This document shows positions 1-7,371 of a stretch of DNA of 64,000 nt, one piece after another. Numbering within the stretch: the stretch's first letter is position 1; each line of letters begins with the position of its first letter. The notes under the pieces were generated by a model. It saw only the letters and a program-made list of their open reading frames with translations. It made no database searches and was not told where the DNA came from. Source of the stretch: WTGU01 sp965242855 (GTDB lineage Bacteria > Pseudomonadota > Alphaproteobacteria > UBA828); the NCBI GenBank assembly GCA_965242855.1, contig OZ251509.1, forward strand, positions 1,736,001 through 1,800,000, written 5' to 3'. Made by a program: the position numbers and the translations under genes.

Positions 1-28
1 CGGGTCGAGCATCCGCCGCCGCCCGCGC

Positions 29-1408
29 TCAGACGCGCTCGACGACGAAGCGGCCGCGCGGCAGGGCCGCATCCGGAACCGGCGCGAGCGCCGTCCCGAG
101 CCAGCCCGCGAGCGCCGCGTCGCCGGGCGTCGCGAGGGCCGCGAGCAGCGCCGGCGCCGCGCGCACGCGCAACCGCCGGACGCCCCGCGCCGCTTCCCGC
201 CTGGCGGCATGCGCGAGATCGTGCGCCGCCGCGTCGAGCCGCATCCGGCGGCCGCCGAGGGCGTCGTCGGCGGGCTCCGTCAGGGCCTCGCGCAGGCTCG
301 GCCCGAAGCGGCGGCGGTTGACCTCCACCAGCCCGCCGGCGGTGACACCCAGCACCCGATGGGGCGTGCGGTCGGCGGCGAGCGCGCGTTCCAGCACCGC
401 CAGTTGCGTCGTCCGGCGTTGCGCTGTCCGGCGGTGCGCCGCGCCGCGCCCGGCGAAATCGACCGCGATCAATCCGCCCAGGTCGCGCAGGCGGATTTCC
501 CGCGCGGCCAACGCGGCGGCGTCGACGTCGACCGCCGCGTCGACCCGACCCGCATCGACGTCGATCGCGCTCAAGGCGCGGGTCTCCTCCACCGTGAGTC
601 GGACGCCGCCGGGGAGGGCGACCTCGGGGTGGAGCGCCGCCGCCAGCCGCCCGGCGCAGTCGTGGCGTTCGAAGAGCGGCTCCGCCGGCGCCGGCTCGTG
701 GGCGGCGAGCGCCGGGAGCAGGTCGGGCGCGTCCCGTTCCGCGATGCCGCGCGCCTGCGCGAGGACGGCGCCGTCGTCGATGACCACCCGCTCCACGCCG
801 GGGGGCGCCGCGTCGCGCAGCAGGCGCCCGAGCAGGCCGTCGGCGCTCCAGAGGCGGCGCGGCGTCGGGTCGCGCTGGAAGGTCACCTCCAGCGCCCGCC
901 AGTGCGCGGCCAGCGCGCAGGCGGCGGCGCGAACGCCCTCCGGCGCCACGCCGGCGGCCGCCGCCCGCACCGTCAGCGCACCGCCCAGCGGTTCGGCGTC
1001 GGCGAGCGCCGCCGCCAGCGCGCGCCGCGCGCCGGGGCTCCAGCGCAGGCGGCGGGAAAAGGCGAGACCGCTCCCGCCGGGGCGGAGCACGACGAGGCGC
1101 CCGGCCAGCAGCGGCCGCGCCGTCGCGCGCGGGCGCTTGCCGTCGTGGGCGTCGCAGGCGATCTGCACGATCAGCGGCGCGGCGCCGGAGAGGCCGGCGC
1201 CGGAGAGGAAGGCCTCGCCGCCCTCGCCGATGTCGACGATGCCGGCGTCGATGCCCCGCAGCGCGCCGACCGGCCGCGCCGCGTAGAGATCGCCCACGAG
1301 GCTTCGGCAGGCGGCCGATTCGACATGAAACGCGACCGGCCCCTCGTCGCCGATCACCGCCGCGCGCATCCCGTAGGGGCTCGCGGTGACGAGCAGTTCG
1401 CAGGTCAC
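29..1408 (-). CDS. Ribonuclease E/G family protein, short form
   Basis: 459-residue endoribonuclease of the RNase E/G family, expected to cut single-stranded RNA in rRNA and mRNA processing. An S1-like stretch lies near residues 38-70. The catalytic core is recognisable: LTVEETRALSAIDVDAG at about 271-287 and LRDLGGLIAVDF at about 307-318, giving the two metal-binding aspartates D283 and D317. The family's later RxxFGPSL-type segment follows. I see no CPxC zinc link, so the protein matches the short alphaproteobacterial form rather than full RNase E. The GTG start at 1408 is chosen because it overlaps the maf stop as GTGA and gives the family N-terminus. Last gene of the murA-led operon in this window. 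Confidence 0.85.
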   Translation of the reverse strand: MTCELLVTASPYGMRAAVIGDEGPVAFHVESAACRSLVGDLYAARPVGALRGIDAGIVDIGEGGEAFLSGAGLSGAAPLIVQIACDAHDGKRPRATARPLLAGRLVVLRPGGSGLAFSRRLRWSPGARRALAAALADAEPLGGALTVRAAAAGVAPEGVRAAACALAAHWRALEVTFQRDPTPRRLWSADGLLGRLLRDAAPPGVERVVIDDGAVLAQARGIAERDAPDLLPALAAHEPAPAEPLFERHDCAGRLAAALHPEVALPGGVRLTVEETRALSAIDVDAGRVDAAVDVDAAALAAREIRLRDLGGLIAVDFAGRGAAHRRTAQRRTTQLAVLERALAADRTPHRVLGVTAGGLVEVNRRRFGPSLREALTEPADDALGGRRMRLDAAAHDLAHAARREAARGVRRLRVRAAPALLAALATPGDAALAGWLGTALAPVPDAALPRGRFVVERV

Positions 1409-2064
1409 CGGGGAGCCCCGCCCCGCAGGGTCCCGTCCCGAGGGGCCTCGTCCCGCGGGACCTCGCCCGGCGGCAGCGGCGGCAGGCCGGCGCCGGCGAG
1501 CAGCCGCCAGGCCTCGTGCATGGGCAGGCCGACCACGTTCGAATGGGAGCCGCCGAGGAAACGGACGAACATCTCGGCGCGCCCCTGGATCGCGTAACCG
1601 CCAGCCTTGCCCCGCCATTCGCCGCCGGCGAGACAGGTCTCCGTCTCCTCCGGCGAAAGCCGCTTGAACGCCACCGTGGTGCACACCAGCCGGCTCGTCG
1701 CGCGGCCCCCCGGAGCGATCACCGTGACCCCGCCATAGACCCGGTGGCGCCGGCCGGAAAGAAGCGCGAGGCAGGCGCGGGCGCTTTCCTCGGTCTCCGT
1801 CCTGGGCAGGATGCGGCGGCCGCAGGCCACCACGGTGTCGGCGCCCAGCACGAACGCGCCGGGATGCCGGGAGGCGACGGCCTCCGCCTTCGCCCGCGCG
1901 AGGCGGGCGGCATGGCCCCCCGGCCGTTCGCCGGGAAGGGCGGCCTCGGCGAGCGCCGCGGGCTCCACGACGTCCGGCGGATAGCCCATGCGCCCGAGCA
2001 ACGCCAGGCGCCGGGGCGACGCCGAGGCCAGAACGAGCCGGGGGCGGGGCGGCGAGCGGCGCAT
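1405..2064 (-). CDS. maf: Maf-like nucleoside triphosphate pyrophosphatase
   Basis: 219-residue cytoplasmic Maf/Ham1-fold pyrophosphatase that hydrolyses non-canonical or modified NTPs. The N-terminal signature LASASPRR lies at residues 12-19, GADTVV is the metal-binding aspartate segment, and IQGRAEMFV-G-SHSNVVGLP is the family C-terminal motif. The ATG at 2064 puts the signature at the usual distance from the start. The last 20 or so residues are a low-complexity tail of repeated PRD/PRG units beyond the normal family end. The stop overlaps the GTG of the RNase E/G gene, and upstream only 2 bases separate it from the phosphatase stop. Confidence 0.93.
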   Translation of the reverse strand: MRRSPPRPRLVLASASPRRLALLGRMGYPPDVVEPAALAEAALPGERPGGHAARLARAKAEAVASRHPGAFVLGADTVVACGRRILPRTETEESARACLALLSGRRHRVYGGVTVIAPGGRATSRLVCTTVAFKRLSPEETETCLAGGEWRGKAGGYAIQGRAEMFVRFLGGSHSNVVGLPMHEAWRLLAGAGLPPLPPGEVPRDEAPRDGTLRGGAPR

Positions 2065-2066
2065 GT

Positions 2067-2510
2067 TCAGACCACCGGCGGACGGCCCGGACCGAAGCGC
2101 GCCAGCAGGCGGGCCTTCAACCGGTCGCGGACCTCCCGGTAGGCGAGCAGCCTGGTTTCGCGATTCCCCTCGACCACGCCCGGATCGAGCGTATGCCAGA
2201 ACGCGACCTCGCAACCGCCGCCGGTCAGGTCGATCGCCTTGTGCTGCGCCTCCGGCGACAGCGAGACGACCATGTCGAAGGAGACGCCGGCGACGTCCTC
2301 GAAGGTCTTCGGGCGATGGCCGCCGATGTCGATCCCGATCTCTGCCATGACGAAGACCGCGAACGGGTCAAGGACCCCGCCGCGCCTGACTCCGACGGAG
2401 TCGACGCGGAGCCGGCGGGCGAAGAGGCTCTTCATGACGCCCGCCGCCATCGGCGAGCGCACGGCGTTCCAGGTGCAGGCGAAGAGGACGCTCGCCGGGA
2501 GAGTGCCCAT
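2067..2510 (-). CDS. Low-molecular-weight phosphatase / ArsC-like protein
   Basis: 147-residue protein of the low-molecular-weight protein tyrosine phosphatase/arsenate reductase fold. The phosphate-binding loop CTWNAVRS (C-x5-R-S) follows the first beta strand, and a late FWHTLDP segment supplies the usual general-acid aspartate region. It lies between the UPF0262 gene and maf, its standard place in alphaproteobacteria, where it is often called an arsenate reductase. Physiological substrate unknown. The C-terminus PGRPPVV ends 2 bases before maf; the infA gene I would expect there is absent. Confidence 0.85.
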   Translation of the reverse strand: MGTLPASVLFACTWNAVRSPMAAGVMKSLFARRLRVDSVGVRRGGVLDPFAVFVMAEIGIDIGGHRPKTFEDVAGVSFDMVVSLSPEAQHKAIDLTGGGCEVAFWHTLDPGVVEGNRETRLLAYREVRDRLKARLLARFGPGRPPVV

Positions 2511-2518
2511 GGCGCCGG

Positions 2519-3004
2519 TCAGAGGCGGACGCGAAGGGCGTGGACGAGGGTGAACAGGCGCCGCGCCGTCGCCCGGTCGATCTCGATCCCGCCCGCCAAT
2601 TCGCGGCGCAGGATCTCGGCGCCCTCGTCGTGGAACGCGCGCCGGCCCATGTCGATCGCCTCGATCCTGGAGCGCGGCGCGGTCTTGATCGCCTGGTGGT
2701 AGCTGTCGCAGATCGCCGCGTAGTCGCGCAGCGTCGAACGCAGCGCCGAGAGGCGGAGCACCGCCGGGGAACGGACCGTTCCGGACCGGTCCTCGACCTC
2801 GAAGACGAGACGCTCTTCCGCGCGGTGGAGGCGCAGCCGGTAGGGGCCCCGGGAGCCGTCGTTCGGCGCGAAGCGGTTCTCCTCGAGGAGGTCGTGGATC
2901 GCGATCCGGCGTTCGTGCTCGGCGTCGGGGCCGCGGCGATGCGCCGCCGTCCGGTCGAGCACGACCGCGACGAGCCTGGCCGCGTCGGCCGCCTCTTCGC
3001 CCAC
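2519..3004 (-). CDS. UPF0262 family protein
   Basis: 161-residue conserved alphaproteobacterial protein of unknown function. Family landmarks include EHERRIAIHDLLEENRF, GPYRLRL, CDSYHQAIKTAP, IEAIDMGRRAFHDEGAE and the C-terminal ARRLFTLVHALR. No membrane segment or signal peptide is apparent. The start is GTG at 3004, 4 bases after the hisD stop, so translation is probably coupled to hisD. The constant position between hisD and the small phosphatase suggests a housekeeping role, but no biochemical function can be read from the sequence. Confidence 0.9.
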   Translation of the reverse strand: MGEEAADAARLVAVVLDRTAAHRRGPDAEHERRIAIHDLLEENRFAPNDGSRGPYRLRLHRAEERLVFEVEDRSGTVRSPAVLRLSALRSTLRDYAAICDSYHQAIKTAPRSRIEAIDMGRRAFHDEGAEILRRELAGGIEIDRATARRLFTLVHALRVRL

Positions 3005-3008
3005 CCGC

Positions 3009-4310
3009 TCACCCCGGCCCGCCTTCGAGCCGCAACGCCACGGAGAGGGCGTGGGCGTGAAGCCCCTCGACGCCGGCCAGCGTCACCGCCGCCGGCCCGA
3101 TCCGCGCGAGGCTCTCCGCGTCGCAGCCGACGAAGGTGGTGCGCTTGAGGAAATCCAGCGGCGAGAGGCCCGACGAGAAGCGGGCGCTGCGGGCCGTCGG
3201 CAGCACGTGGTTGGGGCCGGCGACGTAATCGCCGATCGCCTCCGGCGTATGGCGGCCGAGGAAGATGGCGCCGGCGCTGGTCACGGCCTCCGCCAGGGGC
3301 TGCGGCGCCGCCACCGCGAGCTCCAGATGTTCCGGCGCGACCCGGTCGATCAGCGGCGGCGCCTCGTCCAGGGCGCGCAGGACGACGATCGCGCCGTGGC
3401 GGCGCCAGCTCCCGGCCGCGATCCCGGCGCGCGGGAGCCGCGCCAGCAGGGCCCCCACCTCGTCCGCCACGCGCCCGGCGAAGGCCGCGTCGTCGGTCAT
3501 GAGGATCGCCTGCGCGGCCGCGTCGTGCTCGGCCTGGGAGAGCAGGTCGGCGGCGATCCAGCGCGGCTCGTTCGCCCCGTCGGCGACCACGAGGATTTCG
3601 GACGGGCCGGCGATCATGTCGATGCCGACCGTCCCGAAGACGTGGCGTTTGGCGGCGGCGACGTAGGCGTTTCCCGGCCCGACGATCTTGTCCACCGGCG
3701 CGATCGTCTCGGTGCCGTGCGCCAGCGCCGCCACGGCCTGGGCGCCGCCGACGCGGTAGATTTCGCGCACGCCCGCCACCTCGGCGGCGGCGAGGACGGC
3801 CGGGGCGAGCGCGCCGTCGGGCGCCGGCACCGCCATGGCGATCCGCCGCACGCCGGCGACCCGGGCGGGCACGGCGTTCATGAGCACGGTGCTCGGATAG
3901 GCGGCGGTGCCGCCGGGGACGTAGATGCCGACGGAATCCAGCGGGCGCCAGCGGGCGCCGAGCCGGACGCCGGCGTCGTCGCGGTAGTCGAGATCGGCCG
4001 GCATCAGGCGCGCGTGAAACGCCTCGATGCGCGCCGCCGCCTCTTCGAGGGCGCGGCGCGTCGCCGCAGGCACGGCGCGCGCGCGCGCCGCGGCTTCCTC
4101 CGCGCCGATACGGATGCCGCCGGGCTCCAGCGCGACCCGGTCGAAGCGCCGGGTGTAGTCGAGGAGCGCCGCGTCGCCGCCCGCGCGCACCGCCTCCACG
4201 ATCGCCGCGGCCGCGCGGTCCGCGGCCCCGGCGCTCCCTTGCCGGTCCGCGAGCAGGGCCGCGAAGGCGGCCGCGAAGCCGGCGGCGGCGCTATCCAGAC
4301 GACGGGCCAT
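3009..4310 (-). CDS. hisD: Histidinol dehydrogenase
   Basis: 433-residue HisD, the last enzyme of histidine biosynthesis, oxidising L-histidinol to L-histidine with two NAD+ and a zinc ion. Visible family features are GIYVPGGTAAYPSTVLMN, the KIVGPGNAYVAAAKR nucleotide-site region, GPSEILVVAD, SQAEHD (zinc/substrate ligands), RVAPEHLEL with the catalytic histidine, and GPNHVLPT. Length is typical. The ATG at 4310 lies inside the 3' end of hisG, a 20-bp overlap, consistent with coupled translation. Part of the same minus-strand operon as hisG. Confidence 0.97.
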   Translation of the reverse strand: MARRLDSAAAGFAAAFAALLADRQGSAGAADRAAAAIVEAVRAGGDAALLDYTRRFDRVALEPGGIRIGAEEAAARARAVPAATRRALEEAAARIEAFHARLMPADLDYRDDAGVRLGARWRPLDSVGIYVPGGTAAYPSTVLMNAVPARVAGVRRIAMAVPAPDGALAPAVLAAAEVAGVREIYRVGGAQAVAALAHGTETIAPVDKIVGPGNAYVAAAKRHVFGTVGIDMIAGPSEILVVADGANEPRWIAADLLSQAEHDAAAQAILMTDDAAFAGRVADEVGALLARLPRAGIAAGSWRRHGAIVVLRALDEAPPLIDRVAPEHLELAVAAPQPLAEAVTSAGAIFLGRHTPEAIGDYVAGPNHVLPTARSARFSSGLSPLDFLKRTTFVGCDAESLARIGPAAVTLAGVEGLHAHALSVALRLEGGPG

Positions 4311-4956
4311 CCACGGCCTCGCGAAAGCGTTCGATCCAGGCGCGCAGCGCGCCGGCCCGCGTCTTCAGAGCGGTGCGGTTGACCACCAGCCGGGAGGAGA
4401 CGCGGGCGACGCGCTCGACCTCGACGAGGTCGTTGGCCTCGAGCGTCGCCCCGGTATCGACCAGATCGACGATGCGGCGGCAGAGGCCGAGACCGGGCGC
4501 GAGCTCGATCGCGCCGCTGAGCTTGATGCATTCGGCCTGGACGCCGCGGGCCGCGAAGTGGCGGCGCGTCAGCCGCGGATATTTGGTGGCCACGCGCACG
4601 TGGCTCCAGCGCGACGGGTCGTCCGCGGTCGCCAGCGCCGCCGGCTCGGCGACCACGAGACGGCAGCGGCCGATGCGGAGATCGAGGGGCGCGTAGATCT
4701 CGCGGTAGTCGAACTCCATCAGCACGTCGTTGCCGGCGACGCCGAGATGGGCGGCGCCGAAGGCGACGAAGGTGGCGACGTCGAAACTGCGGACGCGGAC
4801 GATCGAAAGCCCCCGGTCGGCCGTCTCGAAGCGCAGCTGGCGCGCCTGATCGTCCGCGAAGGCGGCCTCCGGCGCGATGCCCGCCCGCGCCAGCAGGGGC
4901 ACGAGGGCGCGGCCGATCCGGCCCTTGGGCAGGGCGAGGATGAGTCCCTCGCTCAT
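4291..4956 (-). CDS. hisG: ATP phosphoribosyltransferase, short form
   Basis: 221-residue HisG, the first and committed step of histidine synthesis (ATP + PRPP to phosphoribosyl-ATP). It begins LILALPKGRIGRALVPLL and has the PRPP loop region IVDLVDTGATLEANDL. The length, with no C-terminal regulatory domain, marks the short HisGS form, which in known organisms needs the HisRS-like partner HisZ for activity and histidine feedback. No hisZ lies in this window. The ATG at 4956 overlaps the preceding DUF2948 stop as ATGA; an upstream extension has no HisG-like residues. Confidence 0.95.
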   Translation of the reverse strand: MSEGLILALPKGRIGRALVPLLARAGIAPEAAFADDQARQLRFETADRGLSIVRVRSFDVATFVAFGAAHLGVAGNDVLMEFDYREIYAPLDLRIGRCRLVVAEPAALATADDPSRWSHVRVATKYPRLTRRHFAARGVQAECIKLSGAIELAPGLGLCRRIVDLVDTGATLEANDLVEVERVARVSSRLVVNRTALKTRAGALRAWIERFREAVDGPSSG

Positions 4957-5378
4957 CGCGCCGGCGCTCCTTCGCACGGGCCCCGGACCGGCGGATCCTC
5001 CAGGTCCTGCAAGCGGCAGTCGAGCCGCCCGGCCTCGAGCCATATCTCGGCGCCGTCGAGGAACAGCAGCCGCACCACCGTCGCGTCCCGGCCGGGTTCG
5101 GCGAACATCCCGACCAGCCGCAGCAGCCGTTCGGGCCGCGCGCGGTCGATGCCGCGCTGCCTGACGGCGGACACGGCGTCGAAATGGACGGCGGCCCTGG
5201 CCTGGCCGAGGGCGCCGGGGTCGGGGAAGCGGCGCACGACGACCGCCGCGAAGCGGCCGCCGACGGCGTCGAAGGCCATCTCGCCGACGGCGAACACGGC
5301 ATCCTGGAGGCAGGCCGAAACCACGGCGAGATCGTCGGCGTCCTCCGCCCGCAGCTTGAGACGCGAGGGCGCCGTCAA
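4953..5378 (-). CDS. DUF2948 family protein (TTG start)
   Basis: 141-residue conserved alphaproteobacterial protein of unknown function, always near murA and hisG in the relatives I know. The DUF2948 opening (LKLRAEDADDLAVVSACLQDA) is preceded by a TTG codon at 5378 that overlaps the murA stop as TTGA, the same 4-bp pattern used across this operon; no ATG or GTG is available at the right place. The C-terminal half carries RLVGMFAEPGRDATVVRLLFLDGAE and ends CRLQDLED. No catalytic motif is evident. Confidence 0.8.
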   Translation of the reverse strand: MTAPSRLKLRAEDADDLAVVSACLQDAVFAVGEMAFDAVGGRFAAVVVRRFPDPGALGQARAAVHFDAVSAVRQRGIDRARPERLLRLVGMFAEPGRDATVVRLLFLDGAEIWLEAGRLDCRLQDLEDPPVRGPCEGAPAR

Positions 5379-6655
5379 CGATCGACCCGGTCGATCTCGG
5401 CGCCGCAGGCGGCGAGCTTGTCCTCGATGCGCTCGTAGCCGCGGTCGAGATGATAGACCCGGTTCACCACCGTCTCGCCGGCGGCGGCAAGGCCGGCGAG
5501 GACCAGGGAGGAGGAGGCCCGGAGATCGGTGGCCATCACCGGCGCGCCGGCGAGCGCCGCCACGCCGCGCACCACGGCGGTGGCGCCGCGCACGGCGATG
5601 TCGGCGCCCATGCGGCGCAGCTCGGGAACGTGCATGAAGCGGTTTTCGAAGATGGTTTCGGTGATCGTCGAGGCGCCGTCGGCCACGGTCATCAACGCCA
5701 TCGCCTGCGCCTGGAGATCGGTGGGGAAGCCGGGATAGGGCCGGGTCGTCGCGTCGCGGGCCGCAGGGCGGCCGTCGCCGCGCACGCGGAGGCCGCGGGG
5801 CGTCTCGTCGATGGCGGCGCCGGCGGCGCCGAGATAGGCGAGCGGGGAGCGGAGCAACGCCGTCGGCGCGCCGACCAGCTCGACGTCGCCGCCGGCCATG
5901 GCGGCGGCCAGCGCGTAGGTCCCGGCCTCGATCCGGTCGGCGACCACGTGATGGGCGGCGGCGCCCAGCGCCTCCCTCCCCTGGATCACGATCTCCCCGG
6001 TGCCGGCCCCGGCGACGTCGGCGCCCATGGCGTTCAGGCAGCAGGCGAGATCGACGACTTCCGGCTCGCGCGCGGCGTTGCGGATGATCGTCTCGCCGCG
6101 CGCCAGGCTCGCCGCCATCATCAGGTTCTCGGTCGCACCGACCGAGGCGATCGGCAGTCCGATCTCGGCACCGCGCAGCCGCTTCGACGCCGCCGCCCGG
6201 ATGTAGCCGTCTTCGAGGACGACATCGGCGCCGAGCCGGGCCAGGCCGTCCACGTGGACGTCGACCGGGCGCGTCCCGATCGCGCAACCGCCGGGAAGCG
6301 CCACCGTCGCCCGGCCCGTGCGCGCCAGCAACGGCCCCAGCACCAGGACGGACGCGCGCATCCGGCGCACCAGATCGTAGGGCGCGGTGGTATCGGCGAT
6401 CCGGGCGGCCGTGAGCGAGAGGACCCGGCCGCTGTTGTCGCCGCCGCCGCGACCGCCGTCGCCGATTTCGACGCCGAGCCCTGCCAGAAGGCGGCAGAGG
6501 GTCGCGATGTCGGCCAGACGCGGAAGGTTGAAGAGGGTCAGCGTCTTGTCGGTCAGCAGGCTGGCCGCCATCAGCGGCAGGGCGGCGTTCTTCGCGCCGA
6601 AGATCTCGATCTCGCCCGCCAGCGGGCGGCCGCCTCTGATCCGAATGCTGTCCAC
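5375..6655 (-). CDS. murA: UDP-N-acetylglucosamine 1-carboxyvinyltransferase
   Basis: 426-residue MurA, first committed step of peptidoglycan precursor synthesis, transferring enolpyruvate from PEP to UDP-GlcNAc in the cytoplasm. K22 in FGAKNA and C124 in LPGGCAIGTRPVD are the expected active-site residues. The cysteine is the fosfomycin target, so the enzyme should be of the sensitive type. Two inside-out alpha/beta domains and the usual 420-residue length are present. Probably the first gene of the eight-gene minus-strand operon; the 86-bp space upstream holds a GC-rich inverted repeat near 6667-6686. Confidence 0.97.
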   Translation of the reverse strand: MDSIRIRGGRPLAGEIEIFGAKNAALPLMAASLLTDKTLTLFNLPRLADIATLCRLLAGLGVEIGDGGRGGGDNSGRVLSLTAARIADTTAPYDLVRRMRASVLVLGPLLARTGRATVALPGGCAIGTRPVDVHVDGLARLGADVVLEDGYIRAAASKRLRGAEIGLPIASVGATENLMMAASLARGETIIRNAAREPEVVDLACCLNAMGADVAGAGTGEIVIQGREALGAAAHHVVADRIEAGTYALAAAMAGGDVELVGAPTALLRSPLAYLGAAGAAIDETPRGLRVRGDGRPAARDATTRPYPGFPTDLQAQAMALMTVADGASTITETIFENRFMHVPELRRMGADIAVRGATAVVRGVAALAGAPVMATDLRASSSLVLAGLAAAGETVVNRVYHLDRGYERIEDKLAACGAEIDRVDR

Positions 6656-6741
6656 GAATCGCCCCCGCCGCCCCTCGGCGGCGGAAAATATGTCACGGCC
6701 CGCGGGGGAACAAGCCGCCCTCCCCGCTCACGACCGGCGTT

Positions 6742-7371
6742 TCAGGACGCCCCGTCCCGGTATTCGGCCATGGCGTCGAGGAGCCAGGTCGCGAGATAGA
6801 CGGCGAAGGAATTGCGCACGGCGATCTCGTAGGCCGGCGGGGCGCCGGGCCGGTACAGGAGGACCTGCGCCTTGGCGAGGGTCGTCTGCGCGCAGGCGCC
6901 GGGGGCGAACGACCGGGGGTGGAGATCGAGGCGGCATCCCTTCGCCAGGACCTCCCGCGCCCGCCCGCCGGAAAGCACGAGCACGGCGCTCTGGGCGCTC
7001 ACGTCGGTGACGGCGTGGTGGTGGCCGGCGAGCGCCTCCCGGAGCGCGCGCGCGCGCGGCGAGCGTTCATCGAACGGGCCGGTCGCCAGCCATTCGTCGG
7101 GGCCGAGCCAGAGGACGGCCCTGCCCGCCGCCGCCGCAGCCGTGTTCGGCGCCAGCGGCGGGGCCAGGCCGAGAACGGCGCGCACCGCGTCGCGCGCGCC
7201 CGCCGCCTCCGGCTCCAGCCTGAGGGCGAGGCGCATGTGAGGGCCGCGCTCGGCGAGGGAGACTTCTTCCGCGCCCGCGTGGGCGACATCTTCCGCGCCC
7301 GCAGCCGCTGCGGCGAGGCGCGCACCGGCGAGCGCGGCGAGCGGGCTGCGCGGCGGGGGGGCTTCAGCCAT
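6742..7371 (-). CDS. soxG: Sarcosine oxidase gamma subunit
   Basis: 209-residue SoxG, the small gamma subunit of heterotetrameric sarcosine oxidase, which oxidises N-methylglycine to glycine plus formaldehyde or 5,10-methylene-THF and H2O2. It has the GcvT-like small-subunit pattern: WLGPDEWLA near the middle, VTDVSAQSAVLVLSG, GCRLDLHPRSF and a C-terminal SFAVYLATWLLDAM. An alanine-rich N-terminus of about 30 residues is likely variable. The start overlaps the soxA stop by 8 bp, so the subunits are translated in series. Last gene of soxBDAG. Confidence 0.9.
   Translation of the reverse strand: MAEAPPPRSPLAALAGARLAAAAAGAEDVAHAGAEEVSLAERGPHMRLALRLEPEAAGARDAVRAVLGLAPPLAPNTAAAAAGRAVLWLGPDEWLATGPFDERSPRARALREALAGHHHAVTDVSAQSAVLVLSGGRAREVLAKGCRLDLHPRSFAPGACAQTTLAKAQVLLYRPGAPPAYEIAVRNSFAVYLATWLLDAMAEYRDGAS

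Noticed and set aside
1..12. Possible start of a further minus-strand gene (ATG at 12) where yacG would be expected after RNase E/G
   Set aside because: Only four codons are in the window, and they do not spell the usual YacG opening.
209..1597. Long plus-strand frames opposite the RNase E/G gene
   Set aside because: Arginine/alanine-rich antisense frames caused by high GC; the minus strand has conserved family motifs.
6667..6686. GC hairpin upstream of murA as a soxG terminator
   Set aside because: The T-rich stretch precedes the hairpin in the direction of transcription instead of following it.
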